Origin: Mantamonas sphyraenae
Taxonomy: Eukaryota > CRuMs > Mantamonadidae
NCBI GenBank assembly: GCA_026936335.1
Contig: JAPMXV010000009.1
Span: forward strand, 62,001 to 126,000
Length of the DNA: 64,000 bases
Direction of reading: 5' to 3'
The position numbers were made by a program, and so were the translations under genes. Within the stretch, counting starts at the first letter, position 1; each line of letters opens with the position of its first letter. The notes below the pieces were generated by a model. It had not been told where the DNA came from, ran no database searches, and saw only the letters and a program-made list of their open reading frames with translations. Below, one piece after another: positions 20,562-32,023 of the stretch.

Positions 20562-23500
20562 TCACTCAAACGAAAGCCGCGTGCCAACACGAGCACCACG
20601 GTTGCGTGGCGTCGCAGCACCTGGTTGTGCCTGATGACGTTTGGAGGGCGAAAAGTGGTGTTGCTGTGGGTCCATGTCGGACACACTGACCTGCTCCACG
20701 CCCATGTCGGCCACAAACTTGGCGTCCACAAGGGCGGTTCGACGATCTGCGCTCAGCTCGGACAGCGATTTGCGCGAACGAGCCGAAGCTGCGCTGTGTG
20801 AAGAAACGATGCTCAACAATGACTCGTTGTCATCATCGTCTGCGTCATCATCGTCTTGGAACACGGCGCGCAGTTGCAACGTCGGTGTGGGGGCTGCACG
20901 CTGAGCCCGGAAACTGCTGTTGCTTGTCAGATTGGCGTCCAGGCTCAACGGTCGAAGCGTTTGCAGCGACGACATCACACTCGATGACGCTGCACTTGGG
21001 GACTCGGGAAGAACCTGACCAAGGGCTGCCTGTTGCTTGCGGGCTGTGATCCGTGTTGGTTGCGCAGCAGACGGCATTGCTTCTCGTGCTGTCGTTTCGA
21101 TGGGTTTGGGTCGCTTCTTGCGTTGCTTTTGCTTTTGCTGCTGCTGCTGCTTCTTGTTGTGTGAGGCAGAGACCGGTGTTTCCTCGGGTTCCCTGCCTTG
21201 GCGGCGGGTAACCTCTGCAGGCAACTTTTCGGCAGCGTTGTAGTCTGGAAACGAAGTCTGGTCGTCGTGGGGCTTGCTGTCCAGCCACATGATGAGCAGA
21301 CCGAAAAGGAGAAGTTGAGCAAGCACCAAAGAAGCCTCAAGCAGGCTTTGCCTGCACGAATACACGGCCACAAACAGGTAGGAGCCGATGGTCATGTTGG
21401 CAACAGCTGAAAGGGCCAACAGCTTGTTGTCAGTACCCACGGTCACGAAAAGGAGCACCGAGACGAGCTGGGCACCCACAAGAGCCGTTCCCATGGCGCG
21501 CATGGTGGGCGTGCAATCAGTTGCTTGTATCCACCCACTGAGTGCGCGATGTGCACCGTTGAAGAGGTCCGGCAAACGCTGGACAAAGTCGAACAATGCC
21601 CCAAACACCCAGCGGCCAGTGTTGGAGAGTTGGCTCATATCACGTGTGTTGGGTTGAGTGCTTGTGGCAGCGTTCTTGTTGCCCAGTTCCTGCTCCTTGC
21701 GCTCCGCATCACGACGTTCCTCCTCCTTGCGTTCATGCTCCTTGCGCTCCGCATCACGACGTTCCTCCTCCTTGCGTTCATGCTCCTTGCGCTCCGCATC
21801 ACGACGTTCCTCCTCCTTGCGTTCATGCTCCTTGCGCTCCGCATCACGACGTTCCTCCTCCTTGCGTTCATGCTCCTTGCGCTCCGCATCACGACGTTCC
21901 TCCTCCTTGCGCTCCGCATCACGACGTTCCTCCTCCTTGCGTTCAGCATCACGACGCTCTTGCTCCTTGCGTTCAGCATCACGGCGTTCCTGCTCCTTGC
22001 GTTCATGCTCCCTGCGTTCCGCATCACGACGTTCCTGCTCCTTGCGTTCAGCATCACGACGTTCTTGCTCCCTGCGTTCCGCATCACGACGCTCTTGCTC
22101 CTTGCGCTCCGCATCACGACGTTCCTCCTCCTTGCGTTCATGCTCCTTGCGCTCCGCATCACGACGTTCCTCCTCCTTGCGCTCCGCATCACGACGTTCC
22201 TCCTCCTTGCGCTCCGCATCACGACGTTCCTCCTCCTTGCGCTCCGCATCACGGCGCTCCTGCTCCTTGCGTTCAGCATCACGACGTTCCTCCTCCTTGC
22301 GTTCAGCATCACGACGCTCTTGCTCCTTGCGATCCGCATCACGACGTTCCTCCTCCTTGCGCTCCGCATCACGGCGCTCCTGCTCCCTGCGTTCAGCATC
22401 ACGACGTTCCTCCTCCTTGCGTTCAGCATCACGACGCTCTTGCTCCTTGCGATCCGCATCACGACGTTCCTGCTCCTTGCGCTCCGCATCACGACGTTCC
22501 TCCTCCTTGCGTTCATGCTCCTTGCGCTCCGCATCACGACGTTCCTCCTCCTTGCGCTCCCGCATCACGACGTTCCTCCTCCTTGCGCTCCGCATCACGA
22601 CGTTCCTCCTCCTTGCGCTCCGCATCACGGCGCTCCTGCTCCTTGCGTTCAGCATCACGACGTTCCTCCTCCTTGCGTTCAGCATCACGACGCTCTTGCT
22701 CCTTGCGATCCGCATCACGACGTTCCTCCTCCTTGCGCTCCGCATCACGGCGCTCCTGCTCCCTGCGTTCCGCATCACGACGTTCCTGCTCCTTGCGCTC
22801 CGCATCACGGCGCTCTTGCTCCTTGCGCTCCTGCTCCTTGCGTTCCGCATCACGGCGTTCCTGCTCCTTGCGCTCCGCATCACGACGCTCTTGCTCCTTG
22901 CGTTCCGCATCACGACGTTCCTGCTCCTTGCGTTCTGCATCACGACGTTCCTGCTCCTTGCGCTCCGCATCACGGCGCTCTTGCTCCTTGCGTTCCTGCT
23001 CCTTGCGTTCCGCATCACGGCGCTCCTTCTCCCTGCGTTCCGCATCACGACGCTCTTGCTCCTTGCGCTCGCGTTCCTTCCTCTCCTGCTCTGCCCTCTC
23101 TTTCTCCATCCTCAATTTCTCTCGCTCCTCGTTCTCCCTTTCCCGTTCAACCCGCTCGCGTTCCTGCCTCTCCCTCTCCTCCCGCATCCGCACCTTTTCC
23201 ATGTCCTCTTTCACCCAAATTTCCACCTCCACTGCTTGCCCCCCCAGCTGCTCTCCACATACGGATGCATCCACCTCCACTCGCACTTGAACGCGCTCGT
23301 TCCCGTTCGGACACTTCACTACCAGAGCCCTCATCGACTCCTGCAGCCCGTGCAAAGTCTTGCAACGCACGATTCGCTTCTTTTCGCTGTGTTCACACTC
23401 CTTTCGCACTGCCTTCGGCCTCACCCACCGTACCAGTCCCCTTCCTTCCAACACAGATGCAGACGCTTCCCACCACTGCGCTCCCACCTTGCGTCCCTCC

Positions 23501-26500
23501 ACCTTGAGCCCTCCGATGCGCACTTCCTTGCCCTCTTCCCCCACCAGCCGCTTCTCCCCTTCCATATCAAGCTTCAGCGGCCCAAACGACTCTCCAAAGC
23601 ACATCTGCGTGCATCCGCTGCTATTGAGACGTCCACCAAATCCATACTGTCCACGATCACCCACAAACACACAAACGTGTGCTTCCTCGCCGCTCTTTGC
23701 CATTCTCTCAAAGTCTTTGGGCTCCACATGGACACGCATCGTCTCCAGCGCTCTGTTCACGTGTGGCAGTGTTCCTTCAAGGCTCACATGATGGTCGCCG
23801 TCCTCGTTGTGCACCGTCACTTCCGAAGAGTCTCCAATCACCAGCGTACCTGCTCCTGCACTTACTCGCACGTCCACGTCGACCTTTTCGAACGCCTCGC
23901 TGCCCAGATCGTCGTCACTCACACGCACACGCGGCAACAGCACGCGCCGGCCTCCTCCACGCACATCCACTCTCTCTTCACCCCACTCCACCTTGGGTGC
24001 ATGGTTCACACGCACCACACGCATCCCCACGCGAACCCCTGGTCGTCGGTCCCCCTTGTGCTTCTTCACTTCATCCGAATCCAGCACCTCGACCTCCACC
24101 ACATCCAAACCAGTCCAATCCTTCGGCGCTCTGTACCGTAGTCCACCCAAGACCTCGTTTACAGACACCAGTGGGCCGTAGAACTGCAGCCTCTTGTCAC
24201 CCTCTCCAGTGCCTTTCACCAGCTTCACGCCTTTGTGTCCTCCCGCCAGATATACCACACCTTCATCGCACACCACGCGTACATACAGTCTACCATCTTT
24301 CGTGTGCACTTCTTCCACATGCAGTCCTTCCAAAGGCACCGTCGCTGCCTGCAGCACGCGCACCTCGCCGTCCAGACCCTCGCTGCGTTGACCAACCTGG
24401 ATGGTCATCGACTGCTGGCTCTGACCCATGCTGGCATGCGACACACGAACACCCAGAGCCGCACGACCTTGATACCCACTCGCTGGCACAAATTGAAGCG
24501 TGCCCACCGCGTTGCGCACCTGAGCCAGCGTTCCACGCACCAAGCGCCGTTCCAGGCATTTGTCGTCGTTCAACACCAGACAACCATGCGAACACACCAT
24601 GCGTACTTCGAATGCATCCTCTCCCGCGTGTTCGGGTGTGTTTTCGTGTCCGATGGACACGGCGCCACGCACAGGCCTTGTCGGGCGGTCCATATCCACC
24701 TGCCAAACCCCATGCTCATCCACACCCATCCCCAATCGCACCCAGGGCGCCTTTACAACATACTCAACATCAATATCCACGTTAGCCGAGGCACGTGCAA
24801 TCTCACGCTCACGGCCGTCCGTGCACATCCCGTTGTCCTGCACCTCCACACGCATCTTGGCCTGGCCCGTGAATCCGGGGCTAGGGACAAACACGATTTC
24901 ACGCTCAAGCACGCGTCGCATCAACGACGCACGGCCCACCATGCGCACACACTGTTCGCTGTCACGTGCCACTTCCGTCACCTGTGCGCTCTTTCGCTTC
25001 TTGGCCAATTTTACGACTCCGTGCGAGGCGCAGATCTCCACAGTGTACTTGCTCCCCTCGATGCGCGCTTCCTTGTCCTTCAGTTCAATGGCAGGCAATG
25101 TCAGCTCGCTATCCGCTTCCATCGAAACCTTGCTCTTGCTCACAACCACTTCCGGCGCAGCGTTGGCTTCAAACACATGCAGTACAGTGCTTGCATTCGT
25201 CCAAACCACAGACTTGGACCGTCCGCACCACGAATCAGCCACAGCCATATGCACCGTCACCGATCCGGGCTGCGCTCCACCAGGGATCACAGAAACCTGC
25301 TTCACAACGGTTTCCAAAGCGTTCAACTCTCCCGAGAGCGACAGGGCAGACCTATCGTCGGAGCGCACGACATGAACATTGTGAGACGACACCACACGGC
25401 GACGTATCAGCAGCTGCCCTTCTGACACAGAGACGTGGAGCGAAAACGGACAAGGCTTGCCAGAGACAACATCCTCATCCGATATGACCACACTATCCAG
25501 TGCCCAAGGGGAGTCTGCACGCACCCACGCCTCTGCTGGCATTTCAACCACCGTCGGGCTGTTGGGTTTCTCCACCTTCACCGGTAGCACGCTGCCTACG
25601 CCTCCAGGGCACGACGCGTTGCACGCGCAGCCGTGCACGTGCACCACCACCTTCAACTCGCCAGCTTCCTTTGCCTCAAAATACACAGGGAGACTCATAA
25701 GGTCCCGTACCTCTGCAAACGAGCCCTGCACCGTCATCGACGTGGAGCCGGCAGACCCACCTTCAACGACATTGTCATTCTGCACAAAAGGGCGCAACAG
25801 CCCTCCCTTGGCCACCAGTCGTAGGCAAACAGTATCCACGACAGGCAATGCGGGGTCCTCCACGTACCATTCCATCCCGTTCAGATCAAGCTCCTCGCCG
25901 ACAAAGCCGGTGGGTATCGTCTCTGTCTGCCTTCGTACTTTTGGTGTCTGAGGCTCGACCACACGTACCCTGAGCGTCCTCTCTGTTCCCTTCACCTTTG
26001 ACGGTTTGCCCATCACTGCCACGCTCACTCCACCCTCTCCAACACTCCCGCCCACAAACACGAGCCCGCCCAGTGCCTCTTCCACCTTCTCCACCGGCCC
26101 GGCGACAACCACGCGTCCACCTCGCTTTCCACCCAGTATCACCTCATCTCCCTCTCGCTCGCACAGCACGCGCACACTCGCCTTCTTTTCGCTCCCGCGT
26201 ACAAGTGCCACCTCCACCTTCACCTCCTCCCCGACACGTCCCATCACCACCTCCGCGCTCACCACAACCTCGGGTCCCACAACCACATGCTCCACCTCCA
26301 CTTCCCCTCTCCACACGCCGCACAGCTCACTCACTCCCTCTTCCATCTTCCCCGCGTATCCTCCGTCACACACTTCCACACTCACGTTCACCATCCCCGC
26401 GCATCCCTTTCCACCCTTGTACTCCACACCCTCGTGCACCCACCTCTCCACCTCCTCATACCCACCGCGTGTCATCTCTCCATCCTCGACCTTTCGCCCA

Positions 26501-29500
26501 TCCACACGCACACTTCCGCAGCTCACATTCACACGCAATCCGTACGCGTCACTCGTCGCGTTCTCTGCCCCTTCGTTCTTCTTGCCCCAGTCCACATCGT
26601 ACATCTCACACCCTTTCAACGCCACCCACTCCCCGCTCACCACCTTTTCCAACCCATCCTTGCACACAACCACAGGCTCGTCGTTCACAGCCTCCACCGC
26701 AATCACCATCTTCCCTTCCCCGCTCTCTCCCTCCTCATCCGTTGCACGCACCGTCATCGTGTCTCGTCCGTTCCAATACAGTGCCGGGTGGTACAGCACC
26801 GTCTGCAGTCGCTTGTTCACCTCCTTCGCTGTCCCGCGCATTCCCAGCACTCGTCCCTGCACCTCTTCCTCTGCACTCACATCCTTCCCCGTCCATCCCA
26901 CAAGCTCAATCACACTTGCGTTCCCACGCTGCATGCTCAGCTCTCCTGCCTCCACGCTCATCTCCACCGTCACCACACTATCCACTCCATCCACGTCCGA
27001 CACCACCAGTCCAAACATGCCCAGCGTCTCGTCCTCCACAACCCTGCTCACTGCCACCTCGCCTTCCTTCGTCTCCTCGTCTCCAGACGGCATAAACACG
27101 CGCGGGGCGTCGTTGACCCCTGCCACCATCACCACCACACTGTGTTTCGCTCGCCCACCGCTCTCGTTCTCCACCATCACCTCCATGCTCGTGTTGCCCG
27201 CAAAGTCCATCTCCGGGTACACACGCATCGTCTGCAACACCCGTTCAATCGCCTCCAGCGAGCCCTCCACAGCAACCTGTCCGCTCTTGCTTCCGTCACC
27301 AATCACAAACCCCACGCCTTTCCCCGCGTCGCTGTCCACAGTCATCTCCACTGCTTCTCCGTGCACGTGCAGTGTGTAGTTCTGTGTGCCCACCACGCCG
27401 CGTCCGCCTGGTGCTGCCCGTTCGCTCAGTTGCACCTCTACGAGACCAAACGGCGTGTCCTCATCCGTCTGCATCACCCCTCGCATCCGCATCTGTACAT
27501 CCACATATCCAGGCAGTACATGCACTGCCACCGTCTCCTCTCGTCCCTGCTTCGCAGGATCATCTCCTCGCGCCCACACACGCATCCACAACGCTTCAGC
27601 ACCGCTGTACCCCCGTTTAGGTTCGTACACCAGCTTGTCCAGTACACTGGACACATGATCCACCGTGCCTTGCGTCCCAACCTTGCGTCCCCCTTTGCCC
27701 GCATTCAGCAACCGCCCGTGTTTGCACCACAGCCGCACCTCCAACACACCCTCCCCATCCCCGTACTTCACTCCAAACAGTGTGGACACTACCACACTGT
27801 CATTCAACATCACCGGCAAGGCGTCCTCACCAACTCGCACAACCACAGATGGCGGCTCGTTCGGACGAACGCGTACCCTCAGCGTCCTCTCTGTTCCCTT
27901 CACCTTTGACGGCTTGCCCATCACTGCCACGCTCACTCCACCCTCCCCAACACTCCCGCCCACAAACACAAGCCCGCCCAGTGCCTCCTCCACCTTCTCC
28001 ACCGGCCCGGCGACAACCACGCGTCCACCTCGCTTTCCACCCAGTATCACCTCATCTTCCTCTCGCTCGCACAGCACGCGCACACTCGCCTTCTTTTCGC
28101 TCCCGCGTACAAGTGCCACCTCCACCTTCACCTCCTCCCCGACACGTCCCATCACCACCTCCGCGCTCACCACAACCTCGGGTCCCACAACCACATGCTC
28201 CACCTCCACTTCCCCTCTCCACACGCCGCACAGCTCACTCACTCCCTCTTCCATCTTCCCCGCGTATCCTCCGTCACACACTTCCACACTCACGTTCACC
28301 ATCCCTGCGCATCCCTTTCCACCCTTGTACTCCACACCCTCGTGCACCCACCTCTCCACCTCCTCATACCCACCGCGTGTCATCTCTCCATCCTCGACCT
28401 TTCGCCCATCCACACGCACACTTCCGCAGCTCACATTCACACGCAATCCGTACGCGTCACTCGTCGCGTTCTCTGCCCCTTCGTTCTTCTTGCCCCAGTC
28501 CACATCGTACATCTCACACCCTTTCAACGCCACCCACTCCCCGCTCACCACCTTTTCCAACCCATCCTTGCACACAACCACAGGCTCGTCGTTCACAGCC
28601 TCCACCGCAATCACCATCTTCCCTTCCCCGCTCTCTCCCTCCTCATCCGTTGCACGCACCGTCATCGTGTCTCGTCCGTTCCAATACAGTGCCGGGTGGT
28701 ACAGCACCGTCTGCAGTCGCTTGTTCACCTCCTTCGCTGTCCCGCGCATTCCCAGCACTCGTCCCTGCACCTCTTCCTCTGCACTCACATCCTTCCCCGT
28801 CCATCCCACAAGCTCAATCACACTTGCGTTCCCACGCTGCATGCTCAGCTCTCCTGCCTCCACGCTCATCTCCACCGTCACCACACTATCCACTCCATCC
28901 ACGTCCGACACCACCAGTCCAAACATGCCCAGCGTCTCGTCCTCCACAACCCTGCTCACTGCCACCTCCCCTTCCTTCGTCTCTTCGTCTCCAGACGGCA
29001 TAAACACGCGCGGGGCGTCGTTGACCCCTGCCACCATCACCACCACACTGTGTTTCGCTCGCCCACCGCTCTCGTTCTCCACCATCACCTCCATGCTCGT
29101 GTTGCCCGCAAAGTCCATCTCCGGGTACACACGCATCGTCTGCAACACCCGTTCAATCGCCTCCAGCGAGCCCTCCACAGCAACCTGTCCGCTCTTGCTT
29201 CCGTCACCAATCACAAACCCCACGCCTTTCCCCGCGTCGCTGTCCACAGTCATCTCCACTGCTTCTCCGTGCACGTGCAGTGTGTAGTTCTGTGTGCCCA
29301 CCACGCCGCGTCCGCCTGGTGCTGCCCGTTCGCTCAGTTGCACCTCTACGAGACCAAACGGCGTGTCCTCATCCGTCTGCATCACCCCTCGCATCCGCAT
29401 CTGTACATCCACATATCCAGGCAGTACATGCACTGCCACCGTCTCCTCTCGTCCCTGCTTCGCAGGATCATCTCCTCGCGCCCACACACGCATCCACAAC

Positions 29501-31839
29501 GCTTCAGCACCGCTGTACCCCCGTTTAGGTTCGTACACCAGCTTGTCCAGTACACTGGACACATGAACCACCGTGCCTTGCGTCCCAACCTTGCGTCCCC
29601 CTTTGCCCGCATTCAGCAACCGCCCGTGTTTGCACCACAGCCGCACCTCCAACACACCCTCCCCATCCCCGTACTTCACTCCAAACAGTGTGGACACTAC
29701 CACACTGTCATTCAACATCACCGGCAAGGCGTCCTCACCAACTCGCACAACCACAGATGGCGGCTCGTTCGGACGAACGCGTACCCTGAGCGTCCTCTCT
29801 GTGCCCTTCACCTTTGACGGTTTGCCCATCACCGCCACGCTCACTCCACCCTCCCCAACACTCCCGCCCACAAACACAAGCCCGCCCAGTGCCTCTTCCA
29901 CCTTCTCCACCGGCCCGGCGACAACCACGCGTCCACCTCGCTTTCCACCCAGTATCACCTCATCTCCCTCTCGCTCGCACAGCACGCGCACACTCGCCTT
30001 CTTTTCGCTCCCGCGTACAAGTGCCACCTCCACCTTCACCTCCTCCCCGACACGTCCCATCACCACCTCCGCGCTCACCACAACCTCGGGTCCCACAACC
30101 ACATGCTCCACCTCCACTTCCCCTCTCCACACGCCGCACAGCTCACTCACTCCCTCTTCCATCTTCCCCGCGTATCCTCCGTCACACACTTCCACACTCA
30201 CGTTCACCATCCCTGCGCATCCCTTTCCACCCTTGTACTCCACACCCTCGTGCACCCACCTCTCCACCTCCTCATACCCACCGCGTGTCATCTCTCCATC
30301 CTCGACCTTTCGCCCATCCACACGCACACTTCCGCAGCTCACATTCACACGCAATCCGTACGCGTCACTCGTCGCGTTCTCTGCCCCTTCGTTCTTCTTG
30401 CCCCAGTCCACATCGTACATCTCACACCCTTTCAACGCCACCCACTCCCCGCTCACCACCTTTTCCAACCCATCCTTGCACACAACCACAGGCTCGTCGT
30501 TCACAGCCTCCACCGCAATCACCATCTTCCCTTCCCCGCTCTCTCCCTCCTCATCCGTTGCACGCACCGTCATCGTGTCTCGTCCGTTCCAATACAGTGC
30601 CGGGTGGTACAGCACCGTCTGCAGTCGCTTGTTCACCTCCTTCGCTGTCCCGCGCATTCCCAGCACTCGTCCCTGCACCTCTTCCTCTGCACTCACATCC
30701 TTCCCCGTCCATCCCACAAGCTCAATCACACTTGCGTTCCCACGCTGCATGCTCAGCTCTCCTGCCTCCACGCTCATCTCCACCGTCACCACACTATCCA
30801 CTCCATCCACGTCCGACACCACCAGTCCAAACATGCCCAGCGTCTCGTCCTCCACAACCCTGCTCACTGCCACCTCCCCTTCCTTCGTCTCTTCGTCTCC
30901 AGACGGCATAAACACGCGCGGGGCGTCGTTGACCCCTGCCACCATCACCACCACACTGTGTTTCGCTCGCCCACCGCTCTCGTTCTCCACCATCACCTCC
31001 ATGCTCGTGTTGCCCGCAAAGTCCATCTCCGGGTACACACGCATCGTCTGCAACACCCGCTCAATCGCCTCCAGCGAGCCCTCCACAGCAACCTGTCCGC
31101 TCTTGCTCCCGTCACCAATCACAAACCCCACGCCTTTCCCCGCGTCGCTGTCCACAGTCATCTCCACTGCTTCTCCGTGCACGTGCAGTGTGTAGTTCTG
31201 TGTGCCCACCACGCCGCGTCCGCCTGGTGCTGCCCGTTCGCTCAGTTGCACCTCTCCGAGACCAAACGGCGTGTCCTCATCCGTCTGCATCACCCCTCGC
31301 ATCCGCATCTGTACATCCACATACCCAGGCAGTACATGAAGCAGTATGTCTGCCCTGCTGCTCACGACCACGTCCGGCAAGAACGTTTCGCTGTTGTTTG
31401 TCATTTCCACGTCACTTGCCTTCTTCTGCAGCAGCTTCACGCGCACTTTGAGCTCTTCTGGCCCACTGTACAAGCGCTCTGGTTCGTACACCAGTGCTTG
31501 CAGCACTGCGTGAACCTCTTCCAGAGTCCCTTCCATCCCCACGTTGCTGCCGCCGTTCCCTTTTGCGACAAGTTGCCCGTGCTTGCATTTCACACGCAGC
31601 TCCAGCGTGCCGGTGGCTTGCTGACACGTCACAGCAAACATACCCGCAAGCGGAAATGAATCGTTCAACAGAATGGGTTGTTCTTCCAATGCTACTGTAC
31701 TCTTGACCACCAGCAGCGGCGTCGTGTCTGCGGCTTGTGAACTCTCCGTGCTCTCCCCGATGCAGAGAGCTGCACACAGCACCCAAACCGTCAGCAACAA
31801 CGGACTATACGCGGTCCATGCAGTTCTTCGCACGTGCAT
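20562..31839 (-). CDS. giant cadherin-like repeat surface protein with charged repeat and 3 TM segments; one frameshift
   Basis: Start ATG at 31839 gives a signal peptide (MHVRRTAWTAYSPLLLTVWV, continuing hydrophobic to about residue 25). The extracellular part is a chain of cadherin-like/tandem-95-type domains with the pattern G-x-L-xx-V-xx-x-L-xx-L-x-Y-x-P-xx-x-(Y/F)-x-G and NDAPxV or NDEPVV linkers. Residues about 168-1957 are three near-identical copies of a 636-residue unit. A long charged region follows (about 2870-3390, KEEERRDAER repeats), then three hydrophobic segments near 21510-21280, a polyQ/Lys stretch and an acidic Ser-rich tail. The frame opened at 31839 stops at 22534, but an extra C at 22559-22561 explains this; skipping it gives one frame to 20562, about 3758 residues. 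It has no intron. Probably an adhesion receptor; the ligand is unknown. Confidence 0.8.
21690..23060 (-). repeat. 30-bp coding minisatellite (KEEERRDAER decapeptide array)
   Basis: About 45 tandem units of 30 bases. On the minus strand they read K-E-(E/Q/H)-E-R-R-D-A-E-R with occasional 12-base short units (ERKE). Units differ at only a few positions. The array is open in several frames on both strands, which makes long spurious ORFs. It contains the single-base frameshift at 22559-22561. Confidence 0.92.
25966..27522 (-). repeat. 1,908-bp coding tandem repeat, copy C (truncated)
   Basis: Third copy, identical in arrangement but lacking the last about 350 bases; it ends at RTLRVRV and switches to unrelated sequence (VEPQTPKV). 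Confidence 0.9.
27523..29430 (-). repeat. 1,908-bp coding tandem repeat, copy B
   Basis: Second full copy, exactly 1,908 bases from copy A with no indel seen. A few replacements are visible, such as CEREEDE for CEREGDE and GTVDHV for GTVVHV. Confidence 0.92.
29431..31338 (-). repeat. 1,908-bp coding tandem repeat, copy A
   Basis: First (N-terminal) full copy of the unit starting at the VLPGYVDVQM motif. It differs from copy B by only scattered single bases, for example a Gly for Val change in FGLGEVQL versus FGLVEVQL. It is preceded by a strongly diverged relative of the last about 115 residues of the unit. Confidence 0.92.
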
Positions 31840-32023
31840 GGGCCAACGAATCCTGTCTGAGATGAAAATGTGGCAGCGCCTGCGCACGCAAGCCCAACCT
31901 TTTCCGTTCTCTCCTGTTCGTTCCTATCACACCTATCGAAGCATCCAAGCCTTTTTGCCGGGTGTATGTCTTTGCAAGCATACTCACATCGAATCTGCAC
32001 CCACAGTTTCTGCCCTCTCTGCC
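31840..32023. promoter_or_regulatory. bidirectional intergenic region
   Basis: A 184-base gap between the divergent starts of the giant cadherin-like gene (31839) and the RCC1-BTB gene (32024). No specific element recognised. Confidence 0.35.

Noticed and set aside
21690-23060. Possible CRISPR array (30-base repeats)
   Set aside because: Units are contiguous with no unique spacers, and they encode a regular decapeptide in a eukaryotic gene.
21525-24141. Long plus-strand open frames (up to about 830 codons) over the 30-bp repeat array
   Set aside because: They are antisense and frame-shifted readings of the KEEERRDAER array; a 30-base unit without stops is open in several frames. The minus-strand reading connects to signal peptide, domains and membrane segments.
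26006-31195. Three repeated plus-strand open frames of 365-540 codons opposite the cadherin-like repeats
   Set aside because: Shadows of the minus-strand 1,908-bp repeats. The Ser/Thr/Pro-rich translations carry no motif, while the minus strand gives cadherin-like domains.
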